From assembly GCA_029058705.1 (NCBI GenBank), contig JAIDXA010000250.1, forward strand, positions 1 through 36,430: a stretch of DNA of 36,430 nucleotides. The letters run 5' to 3'. The notes under the pieces were generated by a model. That model made no database searches, was not told the DNA's origin, and saw nothing but the letters and a program-made list of their open reading frames with translations. Below are positions 17,167 to 25,457 of the stretch, piece by piece. Position 1 is the stretch's first letter; every line of letters starts with the position of its first letter. The stretch is from Paramuribaculum sp. GTDB taxonomy: Bacteria > Bacteroidota > Bacteroidia > Bacteroidales > Muribaculaceae. The position numbers and the translations under genes are program-made.

Positions 17167-18687
17167 ATGTCCAACCACTTACCAAAATTCATACAGAACG
17201 CATTCTTTTTCGTTTTCCTGCTGGCGACACCAGCAGCAAACGGGGAACACCGCTCACCGGACAGCGAGACCAAGAGAATGAACCTCACCGGACGCGTGAC
17301 GGTCGACGGCAAACCGCGCGAAGGAGTTGTGGTCAGCGACGGGATCAGCGTTGTCACCACCGACAGCTCGGGAGTCTACCAGATGTCGTCGGAAGGCCGT
17401 CAGCATGTTTTCATCTCGGTTCCGTCCGATTGCGAGATTCCGGTTGAAGAAGGATTTCCAAAATTCTACACCACAATATCTGAAAACGGCGACGAAGTCG
17501 GACGACATGATTTCGCATTAATCTCGTCACCGGTAAAAAAAAGATGGTCGTTGATGACTATAGCTGACCCGCAGATCGGAGTACAGGACACAGCCGACTA
17601 CGCAAACGTGGTAATTCCACAGATCTGCCGGTTCGCATCGACGCTCGGCCCCAACACATATGGAATATCGCTCGGCGATCTGATATGGAATTCACCGGGA
17701 CTATATCCGGAATACAAGAAACAGTCCTCGAAAATCGGCATTCCGCTTTTTTCGGTGATCGGAAACCATGACCACAACGAGAAGATACACAATGACTCCG
17801 AAAGCGACCGGGATTTCCGCAACTCAGTCGGTCCGACATACTATTCGGTCAACATCGGCGACTGCCATCTCGTGGCGCTTGACGATGTCATCTACAGCGG
17901 GAAAAGAAACCGCAACGACTACACAGGGGGCCTGACGCGCCAGCAGCTCGACTGGCTCCGGCAGGATCTCGCACACGTGGACACATCGAAAACAATAATC
18001 GTCGGAGTCCACATCCCCACCTCACGCCGCAACGCTCCAGGAAAGATCCAGGGCCACGAAGAGCTTTACGAGCTCCTTCGCCCGTTCCACCGTGCTGAAA
18101 TATTTTCCGGACACACCCACTATCATTTCACAACCACCATAGCGCCCAACATAACAGAAACGACCTACGGAGCCGCAATGGGCGCGTTCTGGTATCCGAT
18201 GTGCAACGACGGTTCACCGCGCGGGTTCGGAGTGGTCACCTTCGACGGGTCTGAGATAGTCGATAAATTCTATACCGGAAGCGACACCCCCAGAAAATAT
18301 CAGATGAAGCTCTATCGCCCTGAAGAGGCGGTTCTGTGGAATCCGGAAAACAAAGCCGGCGACCCTTACGACAAGATCCTCATCAACATTTTCTGCTGGC
18401 ACACCGACTGGACCGTCGAGGTCAGCGAAGACGGGCGTCCATTCGCCCCGCTGTCCGCAGACGCCAGACTTGTCCCTTCGGAATCGGGAGGCAGGTGCTG
18501 GGATCCGGAAATAAGAAAATGTCTGGTGAAGGGTAAGATTCCGGCCAACCATGGCGGCTCGAAGCCGGCCGACAAAAACGACCATATGTTCCTATACACC
18601 CCCTGTGAGGGCTGGTCGACAATAACAGTCAGAGCAACAGACCCATATGGGAATGTCTATACCGAAACTCTCGATAAAGACAAATAA
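17167..18687 (+). CDS. Secreted calcineurin-like metallophosphoesterase
   Basis: A protein of 506 residues with a signal peptide (hydrophobic core FFFVFLLATPAA, cleavage near ANG). It has three parts: an N-terminal Ig-like/CarboxypepD-type domain (about 38-112, GRVTVDGKPREGVVVSDG), the metallophosphatase domain (about 128-350) and a C-terminal beta domain (to 506). Metal-binding motifs are ADPQIG, GDLIWN, GNHDHNE, GVHIP and GHTHYH; Gln replaces the usual His of the first DxH. The set resembles Metallophos_N/Metallophos/Metallophos_C proteins common in Bacteroidetes, often annotated as phosphodiesterases or phosphatases. Next to a glycerophosphodiester phosphodiesterase and under a glp-like operator, release of phosphate esters from lipids or teichoic material is likely, but the substrate is not readable. 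Confidence 0.88.
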   Translation: MSNHLPKFIQNAFFFVFLLATPAANGEHRSPDSETKRMNLTGRVTVDGKPREGVVVSDGISVVTTDSSGVYQMSSEGRQHVFISVPSDCEIPVEEGFPKFYTTISENGDEVGRHDFALISSPVKKRWSLMTIADPQIGVQDTADYANVVIPQICRFASTLGPNTYGISLGDLIWNSPGLYPEYKKQSSKIGIPLFSVIGNHDHNEKIHNDSESDRDFRNSVGPTYYSVNIGDCHLVALDDVIYSGKRNRNDYTGGLTRQQLDWLRQDLAHVDTSKTIIVGVHIPTSRRNAPGKIQGHEELYELLRPFHRAEIFSGHTHYHFTTTIAPNITETTYGAAMGAFWYPMCNDGSPRGFGVVTFDGSEIVDKFYTGSDTPRKYQMKLYRPEEAVLWNPENKAGDPYDKILINIFCWHTDWTVEVSEDGRPFAPLSADARLVPSESGGRCWDPEIRKCLVKGKIPANHGGSKPADKNDHMFLYTPCEGWSTITVRATDPYGNVYTETLDKDK

Positions 18688-18714
18688 CAGAATCAGCAAA
18701 CACAACCACGAACA

Positions 18715-19527
18715 ATGAAGATCAGAACGCTTTTAGGATCAATTCTAATAATGTCGGCGCTTGCAGCTGCCGGACAACCGAAAGTGATAGCCCACCGTGG
18801 CTATTGGGATTGCGACGGATCGGCTCAGAACTCACTGCGTTCGCTTGCAAAAGCGGATTCAATAGGCTGCTACGCGTCGGAATTCGATGTCTGGATGACA
18901 CCGGACGGAGTTGTCATGGTCAATCACGACCCGACAATAAACGGCGTGGAGATCCAGAACACACCGTCGCAGACAGTCCTGCTCGAGAAGCTTTCGAACG
19001 GAGAAACAATTCCGACCCTCGACCAGTATCTGGAGGCCGCGACAAAGATGCCCGGCATGCGGCTTGTGTGCGAGCTCAAGACCCACGACAGCCGCCAGCG
19101 GGAATCGGCCGCGATCAAAAAGATACTTGAAACAGTCAGGAAATACGGGCTTGAGAGCCGCACGGACTACATCACCTTTTCGCGCGACGGTTTTCACGAG
19201 TTCATAAAGAAAGCTCCGAAAGGGACTGCCGTCTATTACCTGTCGGGCGATTTCGTTCCCGAACAGATCAAACATCACAAAGGCCGCGGAATAGACTATT
19301 CGATCAAGACGATGCGCAAACATCCGGAATGGATCAAACAGTGCCACGACCTCGGCCTTGAGGTCAATGTCTGGACCGTCAACAAACCTGAAGACATGGT
19401 CTGGTGCATTGAACAGGGCGTCGACTACATAACGACCAACGATCCGGAAGGTCTGCAGAAAATAATCTCGGAACTGCCGGAGACAAAAGCCACGGAGAAA
19501 AAGGCAAAAAAGCAAAAAAAGCAATAG
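18715..19527 (+). CDS. Secreted glycerophosphodiester phosphodiesterase
   Basis: A GDPD-family TIM-barrel protein of 270 residues with a signal peptide ending near AAAGQ, so periplasmic like E. coli GlpQ. Catalytic and metal residues are visible: H27 and R28 (AHRGYW), E56 and D58 (SEFDVWMTPDG), H71 (VNHDPT), and E120/K122 (CELKTHD). WTVNKPEDMVWCIEQGVDYITTNDP is the typical C-terminal block. It converts glycerophosphodiesters to glycerol-3-phosphate and an alcohol. It lies 27 bases after the phosphoesterase and shares its promoter, feeding the GlpT/GlpABC arm encoded on the other strand. A lysine-rich tail ends the protein. Confidence 0.93.
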   Translation: MKIRTLLGSILIMSALAAAGQPKVIAHRGYWDCDGSAQNSLRSLAKADSIGCYASEFDVWMTPDGVVMVNHDPTINGVEIQNTPSQTVLLEKLSNGETIPTLDQYLEAATKMPGMRLVCELKTHDSRQRESAAIKKILETVRKYGLESRTDYITFSRDGFHEFIKKAPKGTAVYYLSGDFVPEQIKHHKGRGIDYSIKTMRKHPEWIKQCHDLGLEVNVWTVNKPEDMVWCIEQGVDYITTNDPEGLQKIISELPETKATEKKAKKQKKQ

Positions 19528-19605
19528 CAGGGAGTGATCCCTTATGATTTTTCAATAGTTACACATACCTCAGGAATCAGTTATTAGGTTTGACACACTA
19601 TCAAG

Positions 19606-19638
19606 GGCAGGAGGCAGCCGCGGAGGCTCCCTCCTGCC
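19606..19638 (+). terminator. Hairpin after the GDPD gene
   Basis: GGCAGGAGG (19606-19614) pairs with CCTCCTGCC (19630-19638), with an inner AGCC/GGCT stem. There is no T tract, as with the hairpin at 5795-5833. Confidence 0.55.
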
Positions 19639-19707
19639 TGCCGCATGGACTAAACCCAACGGAACTTTGAAATGTTTCTTCTTCGAATACATTTATAAAC
19701 CACAGCC

Positions 19708-20544
19708 ATGAACGACATTGATCTGATCTCAATCCTGACCCACGCCGAGACAGGTTCCCGCACGGTCAGAAAACCTCCATTGACGGAAGCGCCGGTTTTC
19801 GCATCAGCGCTTCTGACAACCATTCCCGCCACATTCGGCACAGGAAACTCAGGCCGCCTCGGAGTCAACATAATAGCCAACCGCCTTTTAGCGGCCGGAG
19901 CCCAACCACGCTACATTTCGGCGACCGTCACAATTGACCTCGACACACCTCAGGAAATCATCAATGAGGTTGCAATGGGAATGCGCGACGGAGCGATACA
20001 GGCCGAGATGGAATGGGCCACAGCCGAAACCGCGATTCTTCCGACAGGGCCTGCCAACGGGATATCGCTGTCGTTTTTTGGTGTCGGATGCCGGATGGTC
20101 AATGTCACATCCCCGTTAGATTGCGCAAGGCCAGGCGACGTTCTGATTGTGACCGGCAACATAGGCGCGACCGGCGCTGCGGTCGCAGGCATGCGCCAGG
20201 GCATCGAGGTGTTGACTGAAAGCGACGGGACGGCACTGACCGATGTGATGAGGAGCGTCTATGTGCATCAGCCGGACATTCCGGCTGTCTGCTTTCCGAT
20301 CCACGGCATAAACGCAGCCCTTGAATCGCTCGGAGTCAAGGCCGAGATCGACCGGAAGAGGATTCCATGTTGCGATGCGGTCAGGAGCGCCTGCGACATA
20401 ATGGGGCTCGATCCACTTGAGATGGCCACTTCCGACGCGATGCTTCTTGCCGTCAGCGAGCCTGACGCCGGCACGCTTCTTGAATCCGTCAGACGTTATC
20501 GTGGCGGGGAGTCCGCTTCCATAATCGGCCATATCACAGACTGA
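19708..20544 (+). CDS. HypE/AIR synthase-like protein, truncated relative to HypE
   Basis: A cytoplasmic protein of 278 residues of the PurM/HypE/SelD/ThiL ATP-binding superfamily. GNSGRLGVNIIANRLLAAGA and RYISATVTIDLD match the N-terminal AIR synthase domain. The C-terminal domain is marked by GDVLIVTGNIGATGAAVAGM and SDAMLLAVSEPDAG. True HypE proteins are about 330 residues and end in a PRIC cysteine needed for hydrogenase cyanide ligands. Here the protein ends in SIIGHITD, with no such tail and no hydrogenase genes nearby. The reaction is therefore unknown; an ATP-dependent phosphorylation or dehydration of a small molecule is the family expectation. Confidence 0.8.
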   Translation: MNDIDLISILTHAETGSRTVRKPPLTEAPVFASALLTTIPATFGTGNSGRLGVNIIANRLLAAGAQPRYISATVTIDLDTPQEIINEVAMGMRDGAIQAEMEWATAETAILPTGPANGISLSFFGVGCRMVNVTSPLDCARPGDVLIVTGNIGATGAAVAGMRQGIEVLTESDGTALTDVMRSVYVHQPDIPAVCFPIHGINAALESLGVKAEIDRKRIPCCDAVRSACDIMGLDPLEMATSDAMLLAVSEPDAGTLLESVRRYRGGESASIIGHITD

Positions 20545-20556
20545 GAGCCGTTTGAT

Positions 20557-20587
20557 TTGCAACTATGACATACAGTCGTTAACTTTG
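20557..20587 (+). promoter_or_regulatory. Promoter of hflX
   Basis: TTG at 20557-20559, a 20-base spacer and TAACTTTG at 20580-20587 give a full match to the Bacteroidetes consensus, 67 bases before the hflX ATG. Confidence 0.82.
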
Positions 20588-20654
20588 CAAAAAAATGACG
20601 ACACCGGACAATTGAATTGCCGGCTGACGCAACAACTTCAGAAAAAAGCTTCAA

Positions 20655-21893
20655 ATGAAAGACCTCATAATCGACAAGGAAACATCTGAACGCGCCGTTC
20701 TGGTCGGACTTATCACTCCCCAGCAGAACGAAGAGCGCGCAAACGAATATCTCGATGAACTCGCTTTTCTCGCCGACACGGCGGGTGCTGTGACCGAAAA
20801 GCGGTTTCTTCAGCGAATGAACCAGCGCGACTCCCGCACCTTCGTCGGGAAAGGGAAACTCGAAGAGATCCGCCAGTATGTCGAGGACAATGAAATCGGG
20901 ATGGTCATTTTCGATGATGACCTTACATCGAAGCAGGTTGCCAATATAGAGCGCGAACTGAAAGTGAAGATTCTCGACCGCACGAGCCTGATCCTCGACA
21001 TTTTCGCCAAACGCGCCCAGACAGCCAACGCGAAAACCCAGGTGGAGCTTGCACAATATCAGTATCTTCTGCCACGCCTGACCCGCATGTGGACACACCT
21101 CGAACGCCAGCGCGGAGGTATCGGCATGCGCGGACCGGGAGAGACCCAGATCGAAACCGACCGCCGAATCATCCTCGACAAGATATCCCGCCTGAAAGCC
21201 GAGCTGCGCGACATTGACAAACAGAAAGCCGTTCAGCGCAAAAACCGAGGCAAGCTCACCCGAGTGGCTCTCGTGGGCTATACGAACGTAGGCAAATCGA
21301 CGCTAATGAATCTTCTGAGCAAGAGCGACGTGTTTGCCGAAAACAAGCTTTTCGCGACGCTCGACACGACCGTGCGCAAAGTGGTCATCGACAATCTTCC
21401 GTTTCTTCTGACAGACACAGTTGGGTTCATCCGCAAGCTGCCGACCCACCTTGTCGAATCGTTCAAGTCGACACTCGACGAAGTGAGAGAGTCGGACATA
21501 CTTGTGCATGTCGTTGACATTTCCCATCCGAATTTCGAAGAACAGATCGAGGTCGTCAACCGCACCCTGACAGAAGTATGCGAGGGCGCCGACAAGCCTA
21601 TGATCATGGTGTTCAACAAGATAGACGCGTTCACCTACAAACCGAAAGATGCCGACGACCTGACGCCCGCAACACGCGAGAACATCCCGCTCGAAGAGCT
21701 TGAACACACATGGATGAGCCGCATGGGCGACAACGCGGTGTTCATCTCTGCAAAAAAAGGAATCGGAATCGAAAAGCTCAAGCATCTTCTCTATGACAAA
21801 GCCAAGGAAATACATCTGACACGTTTCCCCTACAACGATTTCCTTTTCCAGACCTACGACGACCTCGACACGACATCAACCGACGAAGAATAA
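20655..21893 (+). CDS. hflX: Ribosome-associated GTPase HflX
   Basis: A protein of 412 residues. The N-terminal HflX domain (about 1-190) carries RTFVGKGKLEEI, DDDLTSKQVANIE and the GGIGMRGPGETQIETDRR block that defines the family. The G domain follows from about 200, with G1 GYTNVGKST, G3 DTVGFIRKLP and G4 NKID. HflX splits stalled or hibernating 70S ribosomes under heat and other stress. It has its own promoter, and the downstream lipoprotein gene starts 19 bases after its stop, so the two may be cotranscribed. Confidence 0.96.
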   Translation: MKDLIIDKETSERAVLVGLITPQQNEERANEYLDELAFLADTAGAVTEKRFLQRMNQRDSRTFVGKGKLEEIRQYVEDNEIGMVIFDDDLTSKQVANIERELKVKILDRTSLILDIFAKRAQTANAKTQVELAQYQYLLPRLTRMWTHLERQRGGIGMRGPGETQIETDRRIILDKISRLKAELRDIDKQKAVQRKNRGKLTRVALVGYTNVGKSTLMNLLSKSDVFAENKLFATLDTTVRKVVIDNLPFLLTDTVGFIRKLPTHLVESFKSTLDEVRESDILVHVVDISHPNFEEQIEVVNRTLTEVCEGADKPMIMVFNKIDAFTYKPKDADDLTPATRENIPLEELEHTWMSRMGDNAVFISAKKGIGIEKLKHLLYDKAKEIHLTRFPYNDFLFQTYDDLDTTSTDEE

Positions 21894-21912
21894 TTTCACC
21901 TGCCAATCTCCA

Positions 21913-22863
21913 ATGAAACAGATCCTGACATTCCTGGCCGCCATATTACTGGCAGCGTGCGCCAGCAACGGAACGGCACGAGGCGCCGACCTCCCTGCCG
22001 CCGGCTCCTCCGACAGCCTTGACGAAGCATTGGCCGACAGCCATGAGCTGCCGCTTCCCAGGATTCCTGACTCAATCCGCGAACCGCAGGCGAGAGCGAC
22101 TTTTCTGCTCAACCATTTTTGGGATGAGGCCACACTGACAGACACTGCCGTGACACGCAACGAACATTTCATGGAACGCAACTTCGTCAATTTCGTCAAC
22201 CTCTATCCCCACGCGAACGCCGATTCCCTGCCGGAAATCACCTACAGGCTGCTCGCCCAGGTTACTCCGGATGTCCGTTCCCGTGTGATTCTCTATGATC
22301 TGATCGACAAATATCTATCCGATCCGGAATCACCGGTCAAATCCGACGACTCATACATCATTTTCCTACAGCAATGGCTGAAACTCCCGAACCTGAACAA
22401 ATATGAGAAAGAGGAACCGCGCTACCGGCTGACTTCGGCCATGAAAAACCGTCCGGGAACAACTGCAACCGATTTCAACTATCTCACACGGGAAGGCTCA
22501 CAAGGCTCGCTGTCGTCGACCGAGGCGTCCAATCTGCTCCTGCTCTTCTACGATCCGGATTGCGACCACTGCAACGAAACAATCGCCGCACTGCGCAACG
22601 AGCCGACCGTCAACAACGCCATCGAGGCCGGCAATCTGAAAGTGCTCGCCGTCTATGCCGAAGGCGACGAGCGCCTCTGGCACTCCACCAACGGAACAAT
22701 GCCCGAGAACTGGACCGTGGCGCTTGACCGCAGCGATATCGCCGACAAGGGTCTCTATATCATCACCGAAATGCCGGGGATCTATCTGCTTGACAAGGAC
22801 AAGAAGGTAATCATGCGGGATCCGGGGCTTAAGAAGCTTGCCGAAGCCCTGAGCGACCTCTGA
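21913..22863 (+). CDS. Thioredoxin-fold lipoprotein with DUF5106-like N-terminal region
   Basis: A protein of 316 residues. The signal peptide ends in the lipobox LAAC (Cys16), so it is membrane-anchored outside the cytoplasm. The N-terminal helical part (about 50-180) contains FLLNHFWDEATLTDT and MERNFVNFVNLYPHA, as in the DUF5106 domain of Bacteroidetes thiol-redox proteins. A thioredoxin-like domain follows, with LLLFYDPDCDHCNET (CDHC as active-site CxxC) and the cis-Pro segment ITEMPGIYLLDKDKKV. A periplasmic disulfide reductase or isomerase role is likely. Partner and substrate are unknown. Confidence 0.85.
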   Translation: MKQILTFLAAILLAACASNGTARGADLPAAGSSDSLDEALADSHELPLPRIPDSIREPQARATFLLNHFWDEATLTDTAVTRNEHFMERNFVNFVNLYPHANADSLPEITYRLLAQVTPDVRSRVILYDLIDKYLSDPESPVKSDDSYIIFLQQWLKLPNLNKYEKEEPRYRLTSAMKNRPGTTATDFNYLTREGSQGSLSSTEASNLLLLFYDPDCDHCNETIAALRNEPTVNNAIEAGNLKVLAVYAEGDERLWHSTNGTMPENWTVALDRSDIADKGLYIITEMPGIYLLDKDKKVIMRDPGLKKLAEALSDL

Positions 22864-22902
22864 TTCCGACATTGAGCGGCAACTGATGTTCCCCCAAGGA
22901 TT

Positions 22903-22949
22903 TTTCCTGCAGGAAACGGCTGATATTAGAGGAAAAAGCTTTAATTTTG
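22903..22949 (+). promoter_or_regulatory. Possible promoter and operator of the sialic acid operon
   Basis: TAATTTTG at 22942-22949 fits the -7 box, but at the -33 position only CTG (22920-22922) is found. Just upstream lies a perfect 14-base palindrome, TTTCCTGCAGGAAA at 22903-22916, a candidate operator. The whole gap 22864-23201 is this element plus the palindromic repeat that follows. Confidence 0.4.
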
Positions 22950-22974
22950 CCGTGTCAACCGTATGTGTCGACTC

Positions 22975-23172
22975 AGAGAATGTTTGAATTTAAACCGCGT
23001 TAACAATAAAACGAATGAAAGGTATAACCTTCAAAATAATCCTGAGGTCTTTTTTGGCGAATTCCGCCAAGTCTCATCGGTCACATAGCCCGCTATGCTC
23101 CCTCTTCAACTCGCGGAATCCGCTCAAAAAATCCGCTCAGTCTTAATTTGATTTAAATCCAAACACTCTCTA
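22975..23172. repeat. Palindromic repeat element, copy A
   Basis: About 198 bases closely similar along their whole length to 36144-36340, in the same orientation. The ends are imperfect inverted repeats (AGAGAATGTTTGAATTTAAA against the reverse complement of TTTAAATCCAAACACTCTCT). The interior is a long imperfect hairpin: CTGAGGTCTTTTTTGGCG pairs with the region around 23110-23140, with a nested CATAGC-CC-GCTATG hairpin and a TTGGCG/CGCCAA-type palindrome. It encodes no protein. It ends 29 bases before the nanT ATG. I do not recognise it as a named family; a MITE-like or REP-like origin is inferred. Confidence 0.8.
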
Positions 23173-23201
23173 AATATCCAATCTATTACCACGTTTAAAT
23201 C

Positions 23202-24506
23202 ATGACATTAAAGAATTCACACAGTTCGATCTATCCATGGATTGTCGTAGGGCTGCTCTGGGTAGTGGCACTACTCAACTACATGGACCGCCAGATGCTC
23301 TCGACAATGCAGAGCAACATCGCCCTCGACATCCCCGCGCTCCAAAACGCCGAAGCGTTCGGCGCCCTGATGGCCATCTTCCTATGGATCTACGGATTCG
23401 CCAGCCCATTTTCGGGTGCTGTCGCTGACCGAGTCAGCCGGAAATGGCTGATTGTCGGATCGCTGGGCGTATGGTCGGCTGTCACTCTGGCAATGGGCTT
23501 CTGCCATAGTTTCCAACAACTTATGTGGCTACGCGGCATAATGGGCATCTCCGAGGCGCTCTACATTCCTTCGGCGCTCTCGCTCATCGCCGACTACTTC
23601 ACCGGCAAAGGGCGTTCACTCGCCATCGGCCTCCATATGACCGGACTCTACTGCGGACAGGCATTAGGCGGTTTCGGATCACTTGTGGCCTCGACATGGT
23701 CGTGGCAGTCAACATTCCAGTGGTTCGGAATAATAGGAGTCGCCTATGCATTCATTCTGATTTTTCTTCTCCATGAAAAGCCAGGCCACGGGAATCTGCC
23801 TGACAAGAAAACGGCTTCAGACGCCGCTTCGCGCAACAGCGAGTCAATTGTCCGTTCATTTGCAGTCGTCTTCACCAACGTCGCATTCTGGGTCATTCTT
23901 TTCTTCTTCGCATCAAGCTCGATTCCGGGATGGGCAACAAAAAACTGGCTTCCGACCCTGTTTGTCGACAATCTTGGCCTGTCAATGGAACTGGCCGGCC
24001 CGATGGCCACACTGACAATCGCCGTGTCGAGCTTCATCGGAGTGATGATCGGCGGCCCGATAAGCGACAATTGGGTGCGGCGCAACGTACGCGGACGCAT
24101 CTACACAAGCTCCATCGGCCTCGCAATGATGATTCCGGCACTTGTCTTTATCGGTCTTGCCCACAACGCATGGCTTTCGATACTCGCCGGTCTGTTTTTC
24201 GGAGTCGGCTACGGAATGTTCGATGCCAACAACATGCCCATACTGTGCCAGTTTGTCTCTTCACGCCAGCGGGCAATGGCCTACGGATTCATGAACTCAC
24301 TGGGAGTCATAATGGGAGCCATCACCACCCAGCTTCTGGGAGGTCTGTCGGAATCTGTCGGACTCGGGCTCTGTTTCGCCCTTATGGGTGGAATCCTTCT
24401 AATCGCGCTGTCGCTGCAGCTGATCGTCCTCAAACCAAAATATGACGACAAGGACCTCGAATTGTCCGAGGCCTCCCTGTCGGAATCCGAACAAAACCAA
24501 ATGTAA
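23202..24506 (+). CDS. nanT: MFS transporter, probable sialic acid permease
   Basis: Inner-membrane major facilitator protein of 434 residues with about twelve hydrophobic segments. The start of the first helix carries LLNYMDRQMLSTM, typical of the anion:cation symporter type. VADRVSRKWLIVGSLGVWS is the MFS loop 2-3 motif, followed by RGIMGISEALYIPSALSLIADYF. A polar C-terminal tail is rich in Glu and Ser. It is called sialic acid permease because the next genes encode N-acetylneuraminate lyase and sialate esterase/epimerase, as in Bacteroides nan loci. The protein itself does not reveal the substrate. It is the first gene of the operon, 29 bases before nanL. Confidence 0.85.
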   Translation: MTLKNSHSSIYPWIVVGLLWVVALLNYMDRQMLSTMQSNIALDIPALQNAEAFGALMAIFLWIYGFASPFSGAVADRVSRKWLIVGSLGVWSAVTLAMGFCHSFQQLMWLRGIMGISEALYIPSALSLIADYFTGKGRSLAIGLHMTGLYCGQALGGFGSLVASTWSWQSTFQWFGIIGVAYAFILIFLLHEKPGHGNLPDKKTASDAASRNSESIVRSFAVVFTNVAFWVILFFFASSSIPGWATKNWLPTLFVDNLGLSMELAGPMATLTIAVSSFIGVMIGGPISDNWVRRNVRGRIYTSSIGLAMMIPALVFIGLAHNAWLSILAGLFFGVGYGMFDANNMPILCQFVSSRQRAMAYGFMNSLGVIMGAITTQLLGGLSESVGLGLCFALMGGILLIALSLQLIVLKPKYDDKDLELSEASLSESEQNQM

Positions 24507-24535
24507 TTCAAATCCACATAAACAAACCAACCAAA

Positions 24536-25453
24536 ATGGAAAAGATCAAAGGTCTTATCGACGCACCTTTCACTCCGTTTCTGGAAAACGGAGATATAAA
24601 TACCGAACCGATTCCCGCTTACTGCAACATGCTTGTGGCCAACGGCATGCAGGGAGTGTTCATAAACGGATCATCGGGCGAAGGCTACATGCTGACAACC
24701 GACGAGCGCAAAACCATTGCCGAGGCATGGGTAAAAGCCGCGCCCGAGGGCTTCAAAGTCATTGTGCATGTCGGCAGCTGCTGCACCCGCGACAGTCGTG
24801 AACTCGCGCGCCACGCCGAAGAGATCGGCGCATGGGGCATCGGCGCCATGGCACCTCCGTTTCCGAAAATCAACCGTGTCGAAGAACTCGTGAAATATAT
24901 CGAGCAGATCGCTTCCGGCGCACCCTCGCTCCCCTTCTACTACTATCACATACCCGCATTCAACGGCGCCTACCTCCCTATGGTCAAGCTGCTTGAAGAG
25001 GTCGACGGCCGCGTGCCCAACTTTGCCGGCATCAAATATACGTTCGAAAGTCTCTATGAATACAACCAGTGCCGCCTTTATAAAAACGGCAAATACGACA
25101 TGCTCCACGGTCAGGACGAAACGATTCTTCCCTCGCTGGCTATGGGTGGCGCTCAGGGTGGCATCGGCGGAACCACAAACTATAACGGCCGCGAACTGAA
25201 CGCCATTATCGACTGCTGGAATGCCGGCGACCTTGAAGGAGCCCGCGAACACCAGAATTTCGCTCAGGAAGTGATCAACGTGATCTGCCACTATCGCGGC
25301 AACATCGTTGCCGGCAAACGGATCATGAAACTTATCGGTCTGGATCTCGGGCCTAACCGGGTGCCATTCCAGAACATGACGCAGGAGGAAGAAGACGCTA
25401 TGCGTGCGGAACTCGACGCCATCGACTTCTTCTGCCGCTGCAACAAAGTCTGA
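24536..25453 (+). CDS. nanL: N-acetylneuraminate lyase
   Basis: DHDPS/NAL-family aldolase of 305 residues. It cleaves N-acetylneuraminate to N-acetylmannosamine and pyruvate in the cytoplasm. The Schiff-base lysine is K167 (FAGIKYTF) and the catalytic tyrosine is Y137 (FYYYHIP), close to the E. coli NanA positions 137 and 165. GSSGEGYMLTTDER carries the pyruvate-carboxylate binding residues. YYYHIPAFNG fits sialate lyase better than dihydrodipicolinate synthase, which has a different segment here. Five bases separate it from the esterase/epimerase gene. Confidence 0.94.
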   Translation: MEKIKGLIDAPFTPFLENGDINTEPIPAYCNMLVANGMQGVFINGSSGEGYMLTTDERKTIAEAWVKAAPEGFKVIVHVGSCCTRDSRELARHAEEIGAWGIGAMAPPFPKINRVEELVKYIEQIASGAPSLPFYYYHIPAFNGAYLPMVKLLEEVDGRVPNFAGIKYTFESLYEYNQCRLYKNGKYDMLHGQDETILPSLAMGGAQGGIGGTTNYNGRELNAIIDCWNAGDLEGAREHQNFAQEVINVICHYRGNIVAGKRIMKLIGLDLGPNRVPFQNMTQEEEDAMRAELDAIDFFCRCNKV

Positions 25454-25457
25454 TTCC

